Below, piece after piece: positions 44,790 to 53,346 of a DNA stretch of 64,000 nt (positions are counted from its first letter, which is position 1; each line of letters starts with the position of its first letter). The stretch spans positions 124,001-188,000 of the forward strand of contig NZ_JANQLX010000014.1 in assembly GCF_028280385.1 (NCBI RefSeq), written 5' to 3'. The notes beneath the pieces were generated by a model. The model was given only the letters and a program-made list of their open reading frames with translations, was not told the DNA's origin and did not search any database. Both the position numbers and the translations under genes were made by a program. Origin of the DNA: Allomuricauda sp. Lineage in GTDB: Bacteria; Bacteroidota; Bacteroidia; Flavobacteriales; Flavobacteriaceae.

Positions 44790-46118
44790 ATGTTCGATAA
44801 TTTAAGTGAAAAGCTGGATAAGGCACTCCACGTCCTCAAAGGGCATGGACAAATAACGGAGATCAACGTTGCGGAAACCCTAAAAGAGGTGCGAAGGGCT
44901 TTGTTGGATGCCGATGTCAATTTTAAGATTGCCAAGGAGTTTACCAATAAGGTCAAGGAACGCGCCTTGGGGCAAAACGTGTTGACTACCCTGCAGCCCG
45001 GGCAGCTAATGGTCAAAATTGTCAAGGATGAGCTTACCGAACTTATGGGCGGGGATGCCGAGGGAATAGATCTTTCCGGGAACCCCTCCGTGGTTTTGAT
45101 GTCCGGTCTACAAGGATCGGGTAAGACCACATTCTCCGGGAAACTGGCCAATTATCTCAAAAATAAAAAGAGCAAAAAACCCCTTTTGGTGGCATGTGAC
45201 GTATATCGTCCAGCGGCAATTGATCAATTACATGTGGTTGGCGAACAGGTAGGCGTGGAAGTGTATTCCGATCGCGAAAACAACGACCCGGTTTCCATTG
45301 CAAAAGCAGGGGTAAAACATGCCAAAAGTTTGGGATGTAATGTGGTGATCATAGATACCGCCGGTCGTTTGGCGGTAGATGAGCAAATGATGACGGAAAT
45401 TGCCAATATCCATAAGGCCATTGACCCCCAGGAAACACTTTTTGTGGTGGATTCCATGACAGGGCAAGATGCTGTTAACACCGCCAAGGCCTTTAACGAT
45501 GTCCTCAATTTTGATGGGGTCATCTTGACCAAACTGGATGGTGATACCCGTGGGGGAGCCGCTATTTCCATTAAATCTGTGGTGGACAAACCCATCAAGT
45601 TCATCGGTACGGGCGAAAAAATGGAGGCCATAGATGTTTTCTACCCCTCTCGGATGGCTGACCGTATCCTTGGAATGGGAGACGTGGTATCCCTTGTGGA
45701 ACGTGCCCAGGAACAATTTGATGAGGAGCAAGCCCGGAAAATCCAAAAGAAAATTGCCAAAAATCGCTTTGGTTTCGACGATTTCCTAAGCCAGATTCAG
45801 CAAATCAAGAAAATGGGGAACATGAAAGACCTCATGGGAATGATTCCTGGTGCAGGCAAAGCCTTAAAAGGACTGGATATAGACGATGATGCCTTTAAAC
45901 ATATAGAGGCCATTATCCATTCCATGACCCCGGATGAGCGCTCTACACCTTCCAAGTTGAATGCAAGTCGCAAAAAACGAATTGCCGCCGGTAGCGGCCG
46001 TACCATCCAGGAAGTCAATCAGCTTTTGAAACAATTTGAGCAAATGAGCAAAATGATGAAAATGATGCAAGGCGGTGGAGGTAAGAAAATGATGCAGATG
46101 ATGCAAAATATGCGGTAG
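44790..46118 (+). CDS. ffh: signal recognition particle protein (SRP54 homolog)
   Basis: Ffh binds signal sequences of nascent membrane proteins with 4.5S RNA and delivers them to FtsY. The 442-residue product has the N domain, the GTPase G domain with the P-loop GLQGSGKTTFSGKLA (residues about 105-119), DTAGRLAVDEQMM and TKLDGDTRGGAA. The methionine-rich M domain follows (KKMGNMKDLMGMIPGAGKA, RIAAGSGRTIQEVNQLLKQF, ending MMQMMQNMR). Size is complete. It has its own upstream region after a strong terminator and precedes folD. Confidence 0.98.
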   Translation: MFDNLSEKLDKALHVLKGHGQITEINVAETLKEVRRALLDADVNFKIAKEFTNKVKERALGQNVLTTLQPGQLMVKIVKDELTELMGGDAEGIDLSGNPSVVLMSGLQGSGKTTFSGKLANYLKNKKSKKPLLVACDVYRPAAIDQLHVVGEQVGVEVYSDRENNDPVSIAKAGVKHAKSLGCNVVIIDTAGRLAVDEQMMTEIANIHKAIDPQETLFVVDSMTGQDAVNTAKAFNDVLNFDGVILTKLDGDTRGGAAISIKSVVDKPIKFIGTGEKMEAIDVFYPSRMADRILGMGDVVSLVERAQEQFDEEQARKIQKKIAKNRFGFDDFLSQIQQIKKMGNMKDLMGMIPGAGKALKGLDIDDDAFKHIEAIIHSMTPDERSTPSKLNASRKKRIAAGSGRTIQEVNQLLKQFEQMSKMMKMMQGGGGKKMMQMMQNMR

Positions 46119-46121
46119 TTT

Positions 46122-46170
46122 CCAATAACCAATAACCAATAACCAATAACCAATAACCATTGACCAACCC
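46122..46170 (+). repeat. heptamer repeat array abutting the folD start
   Basis: Five perfect CCAATAA units (46122-46156) are followed by the variants CCATTGA and CCAACCC, which end exactly at the folD ATG at 46171. The whole ffh-folD spacer is thus seven 7-bp units plus three bases. The same unit CCAATAA occurs once in the rpsM-rpsK spacer tract. Confidence 0.9.
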
Positions 46171-47058
46171 ATGAAAATCCTTGACGGAAAGAAAATATCA
46201 AACCAAATCAAAGATGAAATAGCCGTTGAGGTAGAACAGATTAAATCCAAAGGCGAAAAAGTACCCCATTTGGCCGCTGTATTGGTGGGAAATGATGGTG
46301 CCAGTCTTACCTATGTGGGAAGCAAGGTCCGGTCCTGCAAGAAAATCGGATTTGAATCCACGCTGATCCACCTACCGGAAGATACCTCAGAAGAAGAGTT
46401 GTTGCGGCAAGTACAAGCATTGAATGATAATCCAGAAATTGACGGATATATTGTCCAATTGCCACTACCAAAACACATCGATGAACAAAAGGTATTGATG
46501 GCTGTGGATCCGGATAAGGACGTGGACGGTTTTCACCCCACCAACTTTGGGAAAATGGCCCTGGACATGGAATCGTTTATTCCGGCCACTCCTTTTGGGA
46601 TCATGGAACTACTGCGAAGATATGATGTGGAAACGTCAGGAAAGCATACTGTGGTTATTGGACGTAGCCATATTGTGGGAAGGCCTATAAGCATCCTAAT
46701 GAGTCAAAAAGGAAAAGCAGCCGATTCAACGGTGACCATTACCCACAGCCGCACCAAGGATATCAAGGCCTTGACCCTACAGGCAGATATTATCGTGTCC
46801 GCACTGGGTGTCCCAAATTTCCTAAAGGCCGATATGGTAAAGGAAGATGTGGTAATCATTGACGTGGGAATCACCCGAGTACCTGATGAATCCAGGGAAA
46901 GAGGGTATTATATAACTGGGGATGTCGACTTTGAAGGCGTTGGCAAAAAAGCGTCATTTATCACTCCCGTACCCGGAGGGGTGGGTCCTATGACAATTGC
47001 CATGTTGCTAAAAAACACCTTATTGGCCAGGGAAAGACACCAAAGTAGGAAGGCTTAG
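46171..47058 (+). CDS. folD: bifunctional methylenetetrahydrofolate dehydrogenase/cyclohydrolase
   Basis: FolD interconverts 5,10-methylene-THF and 10-formyl-THF using NADP. The 295-residue product has the first signature around AAVLVGNDGASLTYVGSKVR, with the catalytic Lys in the YVGSKVR context. It continues with GYIVQLPLPKHIDEQKVL, the P-D-KDVDGFHP block, the nucleotide-binding VVIGRSHIVGRPISILMSQ and the ending ITPVPGGVGPMTIAMLLKNT. Complete. It follows ffh with a repeat-filled 52-base spacer. Confidence 0.98.
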   Translation: MKILDGKKISNQIKDEIAVEVEQIKSKGEKVPHLAAVLVGNDGASLTYVGSKVRSCKKIGFESTLIHLPEDTSEEELLRQVQALNDNPEIDGYIVQLPLPKHIDEQKVLMAVDPDKDVDGFHPTNFGKMALDMESFIPATPFGIMELLRRYDVETSGKHTVVIGRSHIVGRPISILMSQKGKAADSTVTITHSRTKDIKALTLQADIIVSALGVPNFLKADMVKEDVVIIDVGITRVPDESRERGYYITGDVDFEGVGKKASFITPVPGGVGPMTIAMLLKNTLLARERHQSRKA

Positions 47059-47210
47059 GCGCTTTCTCCCTCTTCCAAAGTTGTATACACACTGTTTTCC
47101 TCTTCATCCGGAGTAATGAAGTCCAAGTCGTTGTCACTTTCTTCATTGGTGCAACTACTTAAAGCCAGGGAGGAAAAAAATAAGGTGATAAACAAAAGAA
47201 CAGTTTTCAT
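47055..47210 (-). CDS. very small acidic lipoprotein
   Basis: From the ATG at 47210 the product has only 51 residues: a signal peptide MKTVLLFITLFFSSLALSSC with Cys20, then an acidic 31-residue tail (TNEESDNDLDFITPDEEEN). The longer in-frame start at 47273 lacks signal character. The acidic sequence right after the cysteine fits surface export. Family unknown. It overlaps the convergent folD end by 4 bases. Confidence 0.65.
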   Translation of the reverse strand: MKTVLLFITLFFSSLALSSCTNEESDNDLDFITPDEEENSVYTTLEEGESA

Positions 47211-47324
47211 AAGTATCGATTTGGGCTCAAAATATGCCTGTTCATCCTGAATTATAACGGATTGGCTTGGCAATTCTTGCTTTTACAAGCATTTATTCGA
47301 TAAATTGTATCCAAATCCAACATC

Positions 47325-47951
47325 ATGGCGGGTAGTACCAGAAACAAGATTGCATGGGCTGTTTTTGCCCTTTTGGCCATAGGCGTAGGGCTTTATCCCT
47401 TTATGTATTGGTTTATATCAGAACCCTTTGGACTGTTGTTGAGCAAAACTTCGGAGCTCTTGTCCAGCAGTCATTGGAACATTGGTTTTTATGGCCATAT
47501 TACCTTGGGAGGGCTGGCATTGCTTACCGGATGGTCCCAGTTTAGCAAAAAACTCCGTGCCCGAAATTTAAAACTCCACAGGAATTTGGGTAAAATCTAT
47601 GTGATTTCCGTTTTGATCAGTGGAATATGTGCGGTCTACATCGGATTCTATGCCACTGGTGGATGGATTACCTCTTTGGGCTTTATCAGTCTAGGTGTGG
47701 TATGGCTGTACACCACCCTCAGGGCTTATACTGCCGTAAGGGCCAAAGACCTCAATTTGCACCAAGGCATGATGATCTACAGCTATGCTGCTTGTTTTGC
47801 CGCGGTTACCTTACGGATTTGGCTCCCATTGCTCACCATGGCCTTTGGCGAGTTTTTGATTGCCTATAAAATAGTGGCATGGCTATGTTGGGTGCCGAAC
47901 ATGGTTTTTGCGGCTGTCTGGGTAAGGCGAAAAGGTATTTCCCTGGTCTAA
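47325..47951 (+). CDS. DUF2306 integral membrane protein
   Basis: The 208-residue product has about six hydrophobic segments and the DUF2306 pattern. It shows FYGHITLGGLALLTGWSQF with a conserved His, LRARNLKLHRNLGKIYVISV, and KDLNLHQGMMIYSYAACFAA with a further His-containing helix. These recurring histidines could bind haem or metal, but no function is established. It is preceded by its own promoter region and followed by a convergent DUF1080 gene. Confidence 0.85.
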   Translation: MAGSTRNKIAWAVFALLAIGVGLYPFMYWFISEPFGLLLSKTSELLSSSHWNIGFYGHITLGGLALLTGWSQFSKKLRARNLKLHRNLGKIYVISVLISGICAVYIGFYATGGWITSLGFISLGVVWLYTTLRAYTAVRAKDLNLHQGMMIYSYAACFAAVTLRIWLPLLTMAFGEFLIAYKIVAWLCWVPNMVFAAVWVRRKGISLV

Positions 47952-47957
47952 GGGTTC

Positions 47958-48785
47958 CTATTTAAGAACCTTCAACTTGATATTTTTGAAATCGATGGGT
48001 TGTCCCTCGCTTTGCAGGGCTATAAATCCTTCCTTTAAGGGTTTGCCATCAATTTTGATGCTTTCATCATATCTGTTGGCCACCCCTCCGCCAATTTGCG
48101 GTTTGGTGTATTCCAAAACTTTTTCACCATTGATGATATGGGTAACCAAGGAATCCCCGTGCACAATGAGTTCCGCTTTCACCCATTCTTCGGGCTTATA
48201 GGTTTTGCTCGAAGAACTTATACAATGTCTTGGGTCAATTTTTCCTTCATACACCACATCGGTTCCTGGAGAGCACATGTTTCCGGTGGGTCTTGGTTCC
48301 CCTTCTTTTACTTCGGCCAAAAACTGCATCTCAACAGAAATGGGCCAATCCTGCTCCTTGGGCATGGTCTTGGGGTCTTGCGAATGGAACATCAGTCCGC
48401 TGTTCAATAAAGTATAGTCAGGGGCGGTATCGTACCATGGTTTGGCAAACCGGTATTCCATGCTCAAATGATAATGCGAATAAGGGGTGTTATAATACAG
48501 ATGCCCATATCGCTCGTTGTAATCCCCTTCATATTGATCGTACCGTACTTTGATAATGCCATCCTCAACTCTAAAGGTGTCTCCAAAATTATCGCCAACC
48601 TCATAGTGATGGATTTTCACGGTCCAATCATTTATATCCTTGCCATTGAACAATTGAATCCATGGATCTTCGGCCGCTGCTTGAATTTCTTCCTGTGGTT
48701 TGGTTGCAGTTTCTCCTTTAGGTTTACAATGGAGTAACATCAGTGGAACGAGCAGCATTGATACGGAAAAGAAAAAGTGTTTCAT
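47958..48785 (-). CDS. DUF1080 lipoprotein (3-keto-disaccharide hydrolase type), copy 1
   Basis: From the ATG at 48785 the product has 275 residues and is a lipoprotein (MKHFFFSVSMLLVPLMLLHC, Cys20). The mature part is a concanavalin-like beta-sandwich of the DUF1080 type: PWIQLFNGKDINDWTVKIHH, YHLSMEYRFAKPWYD, GFIALQSEGQPIDFKNIKLK. Family members cleave 3-keto-glycosides. An ATG 12 bases upstream is also possible; the long in-frame extension to 49037 runs through the VOC gene and is not real. It lies downstream of the VOC gene in one unit. Two further copies are on the other strand nearby. Confidence 0.88.
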   Translation of the reverse strand: MKHFFFSVSMLLVPLMLLHCKPKGETATKPQEEIQAAAEDPWIQLFNGKDINDWTVKIHHYEVGDNFGDTFRVEDGIIKVRYDQYEGDYNERYGHLYYNTPYSHYHLSMEYRFAKPWYDTAPDYTLLNSGLMFHSQDPKTMPKEQDWPISVEMQFLAEVKEGEPRPTGNMCSPGTDVVYEGKIDPRHCISSSSKTYKPEEWVKAELIVHGDSLVTHIINGEKVLEYTKPQIGGGVANRYDESIKIDGKPLKEGFIALQSEGQPIDFKNIKLKVLK

Positions 48786-48810
48786 TCGGTTGATCATAAG
48801 GGTAGGCCGG

Positions 48811-49233
48811 TTATTTGGAAAATAGTTGGGACATATCCTTGAAGGCCTTAAATTCCAGGGCATTCCCTGCTGGGTCCAAAAAGAACATCGTGGCCTGTTC
48901 GCCCACCTCACCTTCAAATCTGATATAGGGTTCAATGACAAAGTCCACACCTTTGTTCTGCAATTCCTTGGAAAAGGATTGAAAGATGTCCCAGGGCAAT
49001 ACCACCCCATAATGCGGCACGGGAACATGCTTGCCATCTACAGGGTTGGTGTGCAGGTCTTCTCCCGATTTAGGTTTGTAGTGGATCACCAATTGGTGCC
49101 CAAATAGGTTGAAATCTACCCAATGATCGCTACTTCTTCCTTCTTCACAACCCAAAACCTCTCTATAAAAGACTCTACATTCATCTAAATTATGCACCGG
49201 AATGGCCACATGAAAAGGGGTAATTTGTTCCAT
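48811..49233 (-). CDS. VOC (glyoxalase-like) family protein
   Basis: From the ATG at 49233 ([20 protein letters not shown]) the product has 140 residues and the paired beta-alpha-beta modules of the vicinal oxygen chelate fold. Metal-ligand candidates are His8 in PFHVAIP, the histidine in [11 protein letters not shown], His in [10 protein letters not shown] and Glu in GNALEFKAF. The frame extending 14 codons upstream is less likely. It precedes the DUF1080 copy 1 gene by 25 bases. Its place in a sugar locus may be functional, but the reaction cannot be inferred. Confidence 0.85.
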   Translation of the reverse strand: MEQITPFHVAIPVHNLDECRVFYREVLGCEEGRSSDHWVDFNLFGHQLVIHYKPKSGEDLHTNPVDGKHVPVPHYGVVLPWDIFQSFSKELQNKGVDFVIEPYIRFEGEVGEQATMFFLDPAGNALEFKAFKDMSQLFSK

Positions 49234-49425
49234 AGTCAATAAAAGTAATCCGCTCGCAAATACCTTGCAAATCAAGATTTGATTTATTTGTTTTTATGTT
49301 GGATAGCCTGTAAAATCCAACATTCGTGGTTGGTGCTGTGTCAATGGTATAAAAAAGTTTCCCCTGCTGGCATTTGTGGTTACCTTTAGTAACTATCATT
49401 CTAACCAAATTGAACAATCCATAAA

Positions 49426-50214
49426 ATGAAAAAAATAGCGATTCTGATATCGTTGGTATTGGTGGCATCCTGTAAAAAACAACCCAAAGCCGATACCGAA
49501 AAAGAAAACACTGCCGAAACCCAAGCACAAAATGACGACTGGATCTATCTTTTTGATGGAACCAGCACAGAAGGATGGAGGGCCTATAACGGCAAGGAGC
49601 TTCCTCCTGGATGGACCATCAAGGACAGTACATTGACGTTTGACACGGAGCTTGGCCTGGAACAAGATTATAAAGGAGGGGTGGATATCATTTATGGAGC
49701 CGAGGAATTTGATAATTTCGAGCTCTACCTGGAATGGAAACTGCCGGAGGGAGGTAACAGCGGTATCTTCTATCATGTAAAGGAGGGCTACAAAGGACCT
49801 CCAGAAATATCACCCGAATACCAACTTATTGATGATGAAAATTACGCCAAGATTCACGATTTGGTGGAGTATAACTCCCAATTTGGGGCCGAACATCCAG
49901 AATTGTTGCAGGATTGGCAGAAAACCGGCGCGGACTATGCCATGCACGTTGCCGATGAGTCCCAAAAGCAACTGAATCCGGTGGGGGAATGGAATTCCTC
50001 AAAAATTGTGTTTACCCCAGAAAAAGTGGAACACTGGCTCAACGGGAAAAAACTGTTGGAGTTTCAACCATGGTCCGAGGAATGGAACGAAAAGAAAAAT
50101 TCAGGGAAATGGGATGAAGCTCCCGATTACGGGAAATTCAAGAAGGGCTATATCGCACTTCAAGATCATTCCAGTCCAATTTGGTTCAAGAACATTAAGA
50201 TTAAAAAATTATAG
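49426..50214 (+). CDS. DUF1080 lipoprotein (3-keto-disaccharide hydrolase type), copy 2
   Basis: The 262-residue product is a lipoprotein (MKKIAILISLVLVASC, Cys16). The DUF1080 fold is seen in WIYLFDGTSTEGWRAYNGKE, FDNFELYLEWKLPEGGNSGI and GYIALQDHSSPIWFKNIKIK. This is the more common DUF1080 type with the GNSGIFYHV segment lining the active site. It is the first gene of a rightward unit with DUF1080 copy 3 and a Gfo/Idh/MocA oxidoreductase. It probably acts in the periplasm or at the surface. Confidence 0.9.
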   Translation: MKKIAILISLVLVASCKKQPKADTEKENTAETQAQNDDWIYLFDGTSTEGWRAYNGKELPPGWTIKDSTLTFDTELGLEQDYKGGVDIIYGAEEFDNFELYLEWKLPEGGNSGIFYHVKEGYKGPPEISPEYQLIDDENYAKIHDLVEYNSQFGAEHPELLQDWQKTGADYAMHVADESQKQLNPVGEWNSSKIVFTPEKVEHWLNGKKLLEFQPWSEEWNEKKNSGKWDEAPDYGKFKKGYIALQDHSSPIWFKNIKIKKL

Positions 50215-50219
50215 GAACA

Positions 50220-50897
50220 CTGGGTGTACATATCAGAAATTGGTTAGGGGCATGTATCTGCGCCCTTTTGGTGCTTTGTTCCTGTGGATCAAAACAAGAT
50301 AAGGAAGAAGGTTTTATATCCCTTTTCAATGGTGAAAACCTGGACGGTTGGATAGGAAACAAAATGTCGTACCAGGTGAAAGATGGCATTATCGTTGTAA
50401 ATCCCTCAGGAGGCGGAAGTGGCGGAAACCTATTTACAGAACAGGAATACGGCAACTTTATCCTAAAGTTCGAATTTCAACTGACTCCCGGGGCCAACAA
50501 TGGTTTGGGAATTCATGCCCCCTTGGAAGGAGATGCAGCATACGCCGGTAAGGAGTTACAGATATTGGACAACACAGCGGAAAAATATGCACAATTGGAA
50601 TCCTACCAATATCACGGTTCCGTCTATGGGGTGATAGCGGCAAAACGCGGACATCTTAAACCCGTAGGACAATGGAACCAACAAACGGTAAGGGTGGAGG
50701 GCCCCAAGATAAAAGTAGAACTTAATGGTACCGTCATTTTGGATGGTGATGTCGCCGAAGCGTCCAAAAATGGTACCTTGGACAAAAAGGAACATCCTGG
50801 ATTACAAAGACAAAAGGGCCATATAGGTTTTTTGGGACATGGGGATGTGGTTCGGTTCAAGAATATTAAAATCAAGGAATTGCGGTCAAAAAATTAA
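50220..50897 (+). CDS. DUF1080 lipoprotein, copy 3, with a non-ATG start
   Basis: The DUF1080 core is clear (GFISLFNGENLDGWIGNKMS, GNFILKFEFQLTPGANNGLG, GHIGFLGHGDVVRFKNIKIK). The start is odd. The first standard start codon is a TTG at 50268, which would give only MVLCSCGSK and no signal peptide. The frame is open upstream to the end of copy 2, and reading from the CTG at 50220 gives a good lipoprotein signal (GVHIRNWLGACICALLVLC, then SCGSK). I take CTG as the tentative start; ATT or ATA codons at 50208-50213 are alternatives. A base error in the leader is also possible. It is in the copy 2 operon. Confidence 0.8.
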   Translation: MGVHIRNWLGACICALLVLCSCGSKQDKEEGFISLFNGENLDGWIGNKMSYQVKDGIIVVNPSGGGSGGNLFTEQEYGNFILKFEFQLTPGANNGLGIHAPLEGDAAYAGKELQILDNTAEKYAQLESYQYHGSVYGVIAAKRGHLKPVGQWNQQTVRVEGPKIKVELNGTVILDGDVAEASKNGTLDKKEHPGLQRQKGHIGFLGHGDVVRFKNIKIKELRSKN

Positions 50898-50913
50898 TTA
50901 ACTATAGAAAAGT

Positions 50914-52359
50914 ATGAGTAAAAAGACGTCAAATCAAGATAGAAGAGGGTTCTTAAAAAAAAGTGGTGTGGGCGCCCTAGGATTATTGGCCGCACCTTCC
51001 GTTCTTAGTGCCAATGAAAAAAGGAGCACAATGATGCCAGCAGGTAGGGTACGGACAGCACACATTGGCGTAGCCAATATGGGGGCTGCAGATTTAGCTG
51101 ATATTTCATCCCACCCACAAGTGGATGTGGTGGCACTTTGTGATGTTGATGCGATCAACTTGTCCAAAGCGCGGAAAAGCCATCCCAAAGCACGAGTGTT
51201 TTTCGATTATCGGGTGATGTTGGATGAAATGGCCGATGAAATTGATGCGGTAGTGGTATCCACACCGGACCACACCCATGCCCCTGCCTCGTTATTGGCC
51301 ATGCAAAAGGACAAACATGTGTATTGCCAAAAACCATTGACCCATTATGTTTCTGAATCCAGGGCCATGAAGAAAATGGCACAGGACAAAGGTCTGATTA
51401 CCCAAATGGGGATTCAGGTACATTCTTTCTACGATTATAAATTGGCTACCTTATTAATACAGGATGGCATCATAGGAAAAGTTCATACGGTCCATGCATG
51501 GAGTCCTAAATCCTGGGGCTACAACGGTGCTGAACCAGAAGGGGAAGACCCTGTTCCACCACAATTGGACTGGAACCTTTGGTTGGGCACTTCTGCAGAG
51601 CGACCTTACAAGGAAGGATACTACCACCCGGGGAACTGGAGAAAATTGATGGATTACGGATGCGGTACTTTGGGCGATATGGGAGTCCATATTTTTGATA
51701 CGCCCTATAATGCACTGAATCTGGATGTTCCAATGACCATAAAAAATGAATGCCGTGAACCGAATGGGTACGGGTATCCGGAAAACAATACGGTTACTTA
51801 TGAATTTCCCGGAACGGAGTACACGGGCAAAACCCTTAAATGGATTTGGTACGACGGTCCAGGAATGCCTCCTGCCCATGAAGATTTGGTACTGCCTGGG
51901 GCCAAGGGCGCGGCAAACACCAAAAAGAAAGCTTCCAAAACGGATATTTCGTTGGATGCCAAAGTTGCCGGCGAAGGTGAGCTGCCGGAACAGGGTGCAA
52001 TGTTCGTGGGAACAAAGGGACGTTTGCTCTTACCCCATTTCATGCAGTTGCCCAGAAAAATTGTACGTGGGAAATACGTGGACATTTCCAAGGAAATTGC
52101 AAAGCAAAATTTGGGAGAACCCGTTAGAAATTACCAGAGCGAAGGACCCAAGCACTATCACCAGTTTATAGATGCCTGTTTGGGCAAGGACAAATGCACG
52201 GCTCCATTTGAATATGCGGCACGTTTGACCGAAACCATTCTGTTGGGTGTTATAGCTGGACGTTTTCCCAATAAAACACTTCACTGGGACAGTAAAAACG
52301 CAAAGTTTGCGGAAGAAGAAGCCAACCAATACTTGGCAGGGGAGTATAGAAAATTCTAG
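50914..52359 (+). CDS. TAT-exported Gfo/Idh/MocA family oxidoreductase
   Basis: The 481-residue product starts with a twin-arginine signal (MSKKTSNQDRRGFLKKSGVG, RRGFLKK at residues 10-16), so it is exported folded with its nicotinamide cofactor. The N-terminal NAD(P)-binding domain has IGVANMGAADLADISSHPQV and the family lysine in HVYCQKPLTHYVSESR. The C-terminal domain has WNLWLGTSAERPYKEGYYHP and YGCGTLGDMGVHIFDTPYNA, with the conserved His and Asp. Such enzymes paired with DUF1080 hydrolases oxidise glycosides at C3. It is 16 bases after DUF1080 copy 3 and is followed by a terminator. Confidence 0.93.
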   Translation: MSKKTSNQDRRGFLKKSGVGALGLLAAPSVLSANEKRSTMMPAGRVRTAHIGVANMGAADLADISSHPQVDVVALCDVDAINLSKARKSHPKARVFFDYRVMLDEMADEIDAVVVSTPDHTHAPASLLAMQKDKHVYCQKPLTHYVSESRAMKKMAQDKGLITQMGIQVHSFYDYKLATLLIQDGIIGKVHTVHAWSPKSWGYNGAEPEGEDPVPPQLDWNLWLGTSAERPYKEGYYHPGNWRKLMDYGCGTLGDMGVHIFDTPYNALNLDVPMTIKNECREPNGYGYPENNTVTYEFPGTEYTGKTLKWIWYDGPGMPPAHEDLVLPGAKGAANTKKKASKTDISLDAKVAGEGELPEQGAMFVGTKGRLLLPHFMQLPRKIVRGKYVDISKEIAKQNLGEPVRNYQSEGPKHYHQFIDACLGKDKCTAPFEYAARLTETILLGVIAGRFPNKTLHWDSKNAKFAEEEANQYLAGEYRKF

Positions 52360-52381
52360 GCTTCCCACCGACCATGGTTTT

Positions 52382-52416
52382 AAAACCCGGATGCAGCCAC
52401 TGTTTCCGGGTTTTTT
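52382..52416 (+). terminator. terminator after the Gfo/Idh/MocA gene
   Basis: AAAACCCGGA (52382-52391) pairs with TCCGGGTTTT (52405-52414) around a 13-base loop and runs into T-residues. The A-run on the left makes it bidirectional, which suits the convergent alpha/beta hydrolase gene ending at 52415. Confidence 0.85.
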
Positions 52417-53254
52417 ATACGTCCAAGAAAGCCAGGATTTCGTCATTGACCTCTTCCTGGTGCATGGAGTGGCCCAGGCCTTCGGTGCTTACCAAAGTAC
52501 TATCGTTCCAGCTGGCATTGACTTTTTCTGATGCATGGTAAGGAGCAACCTTGTCCAGCTTATCATGGAACAACAGTCCCTTTTTGGTATTGGTGCTTGC
52601 AAATTTGGAAGTGGAAAAATCCTTGATTTTAAAACCAAAACGGTTAAGGATATAATCATCCAAAATATCCATAAAGCGGTTGTTGAATTTAAGAATGTCC
52701 TGATATTGGTCCATAATCTCATGAAATTCCGATGGAGCACCAATGACCACCATTTTTTCAACCCTGGGATTGGGGTTTTTGTACTCATTGTACATAAGGG
52801 TCATTCCTCCTACGGAATGTCCAACCAAATATTTTGGGTCGTATTTTTTTATCATATGGTGGAGGGCCTGTTCGTACAGGGGGACATAGAGTAATTTTCC
52901 TGAAGAATATCCATGGGATGGCGCATCGAACGCAATGATATTAAAGTTCGCCTCCTTGAGTTTCCGAATTAGATTTCGCCATCTAAAGGTGTTGCTTTCC
53001 CATCCATGAACCAACAGCACAGTCTCTTTGGTGCCGGGCCAATGATACGATTGGATGTGGTGTCCGGCAACCTGCTCAACATCCAACTTGGATGCATCCA
53101 AGAAATCTTTCTGCTGGGGAAGTACCTTGCCTTTTCTTACCGTACAAAAAAGAACAAAAGCTTTGTGCGCTGCTTTCTTAGGGGCGAATAAAGAGGAGAT
53201 ATTAAAGTATTGGCCGTAGGCCAAAGGCACAATTTTAGCGATCAATTTTTGCAT
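52415..53254 (-). CDS. alpha/beta hydrolase
   Basis: The 279-residue product is an alpha/beta-hydrolase without signal peptide. The oxyanion motif is LLVHGWESNTFRWRN (residues 80-94), the nucleophile Ser147 lies in YLVGHSVGGMTL, an acidic residue is likely in LLFHDKLDKVAPY, and the catalytic His262 is in EGLGHSMHQEEV. Substrate unknown. It is divergent from an HxlR-type regulator gene, with a palindromic site 5 bases upstream of its start codon, so it is probably the regulator target. Confidence 0.92.
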   Translation of the reverse strand: MQKLIAKIVPLAYGQYFNISSLFAPKKAAHKAFVLFCTVRKGKVLPQQKDFLDASKLDVEQVAGHHIQSYHWPGTKETVLLVHGWESNTFRWRNLIRKLKEANFNIIAFDAPSHGYSSGKLLYVPLYEQALHHMIKKYDPKYLVGHSVGGMTLMYNEYKNPNPRVEKMVVIGAPSEFHEIMDQYQDILKFNNRFMDILDDYILNRFGFKIKDFSTSKFASTNTKKGLLFHDKLDKVAPYHASEKVNASWNDSTLVSTEGLGHSMHQEEVNDEILAFLDV

Positions 53255-53258
53255 TTTG

Positions 53259-53273
53259 GTTACTTTTTGTAAC
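53259..53273. promoter_or_regulatory. candidate HxlR-family operator
   Basis: GTTAC (53259-53263) and GTAAC (53269-53273) form a perfect inverted repeat around TTTTT. It lies 4 bases upstream of the hydrolase start codon, between the divergent hydrolase and HxlR genes. A second, weaker element, TACTAAAAGTA, is at 53289-53299. Confidence 0.55.
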
Positions 53274-53346
53274 TTACTCTATATTAGATACTAAAAGTAC
53301 ATAATCCTTTTAGAAGAACAAAGAAGTCACCTCAAGCCAACTAAGT

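Noticed and set aside
48786..49037. In-frame upstream extension of the DUF1080 copy 1 gene
   Set aside because: The extension runs through the VOC gene in another frame and has no signal peptide; the ATG at 48785 starts a proper lipoprotein signal.
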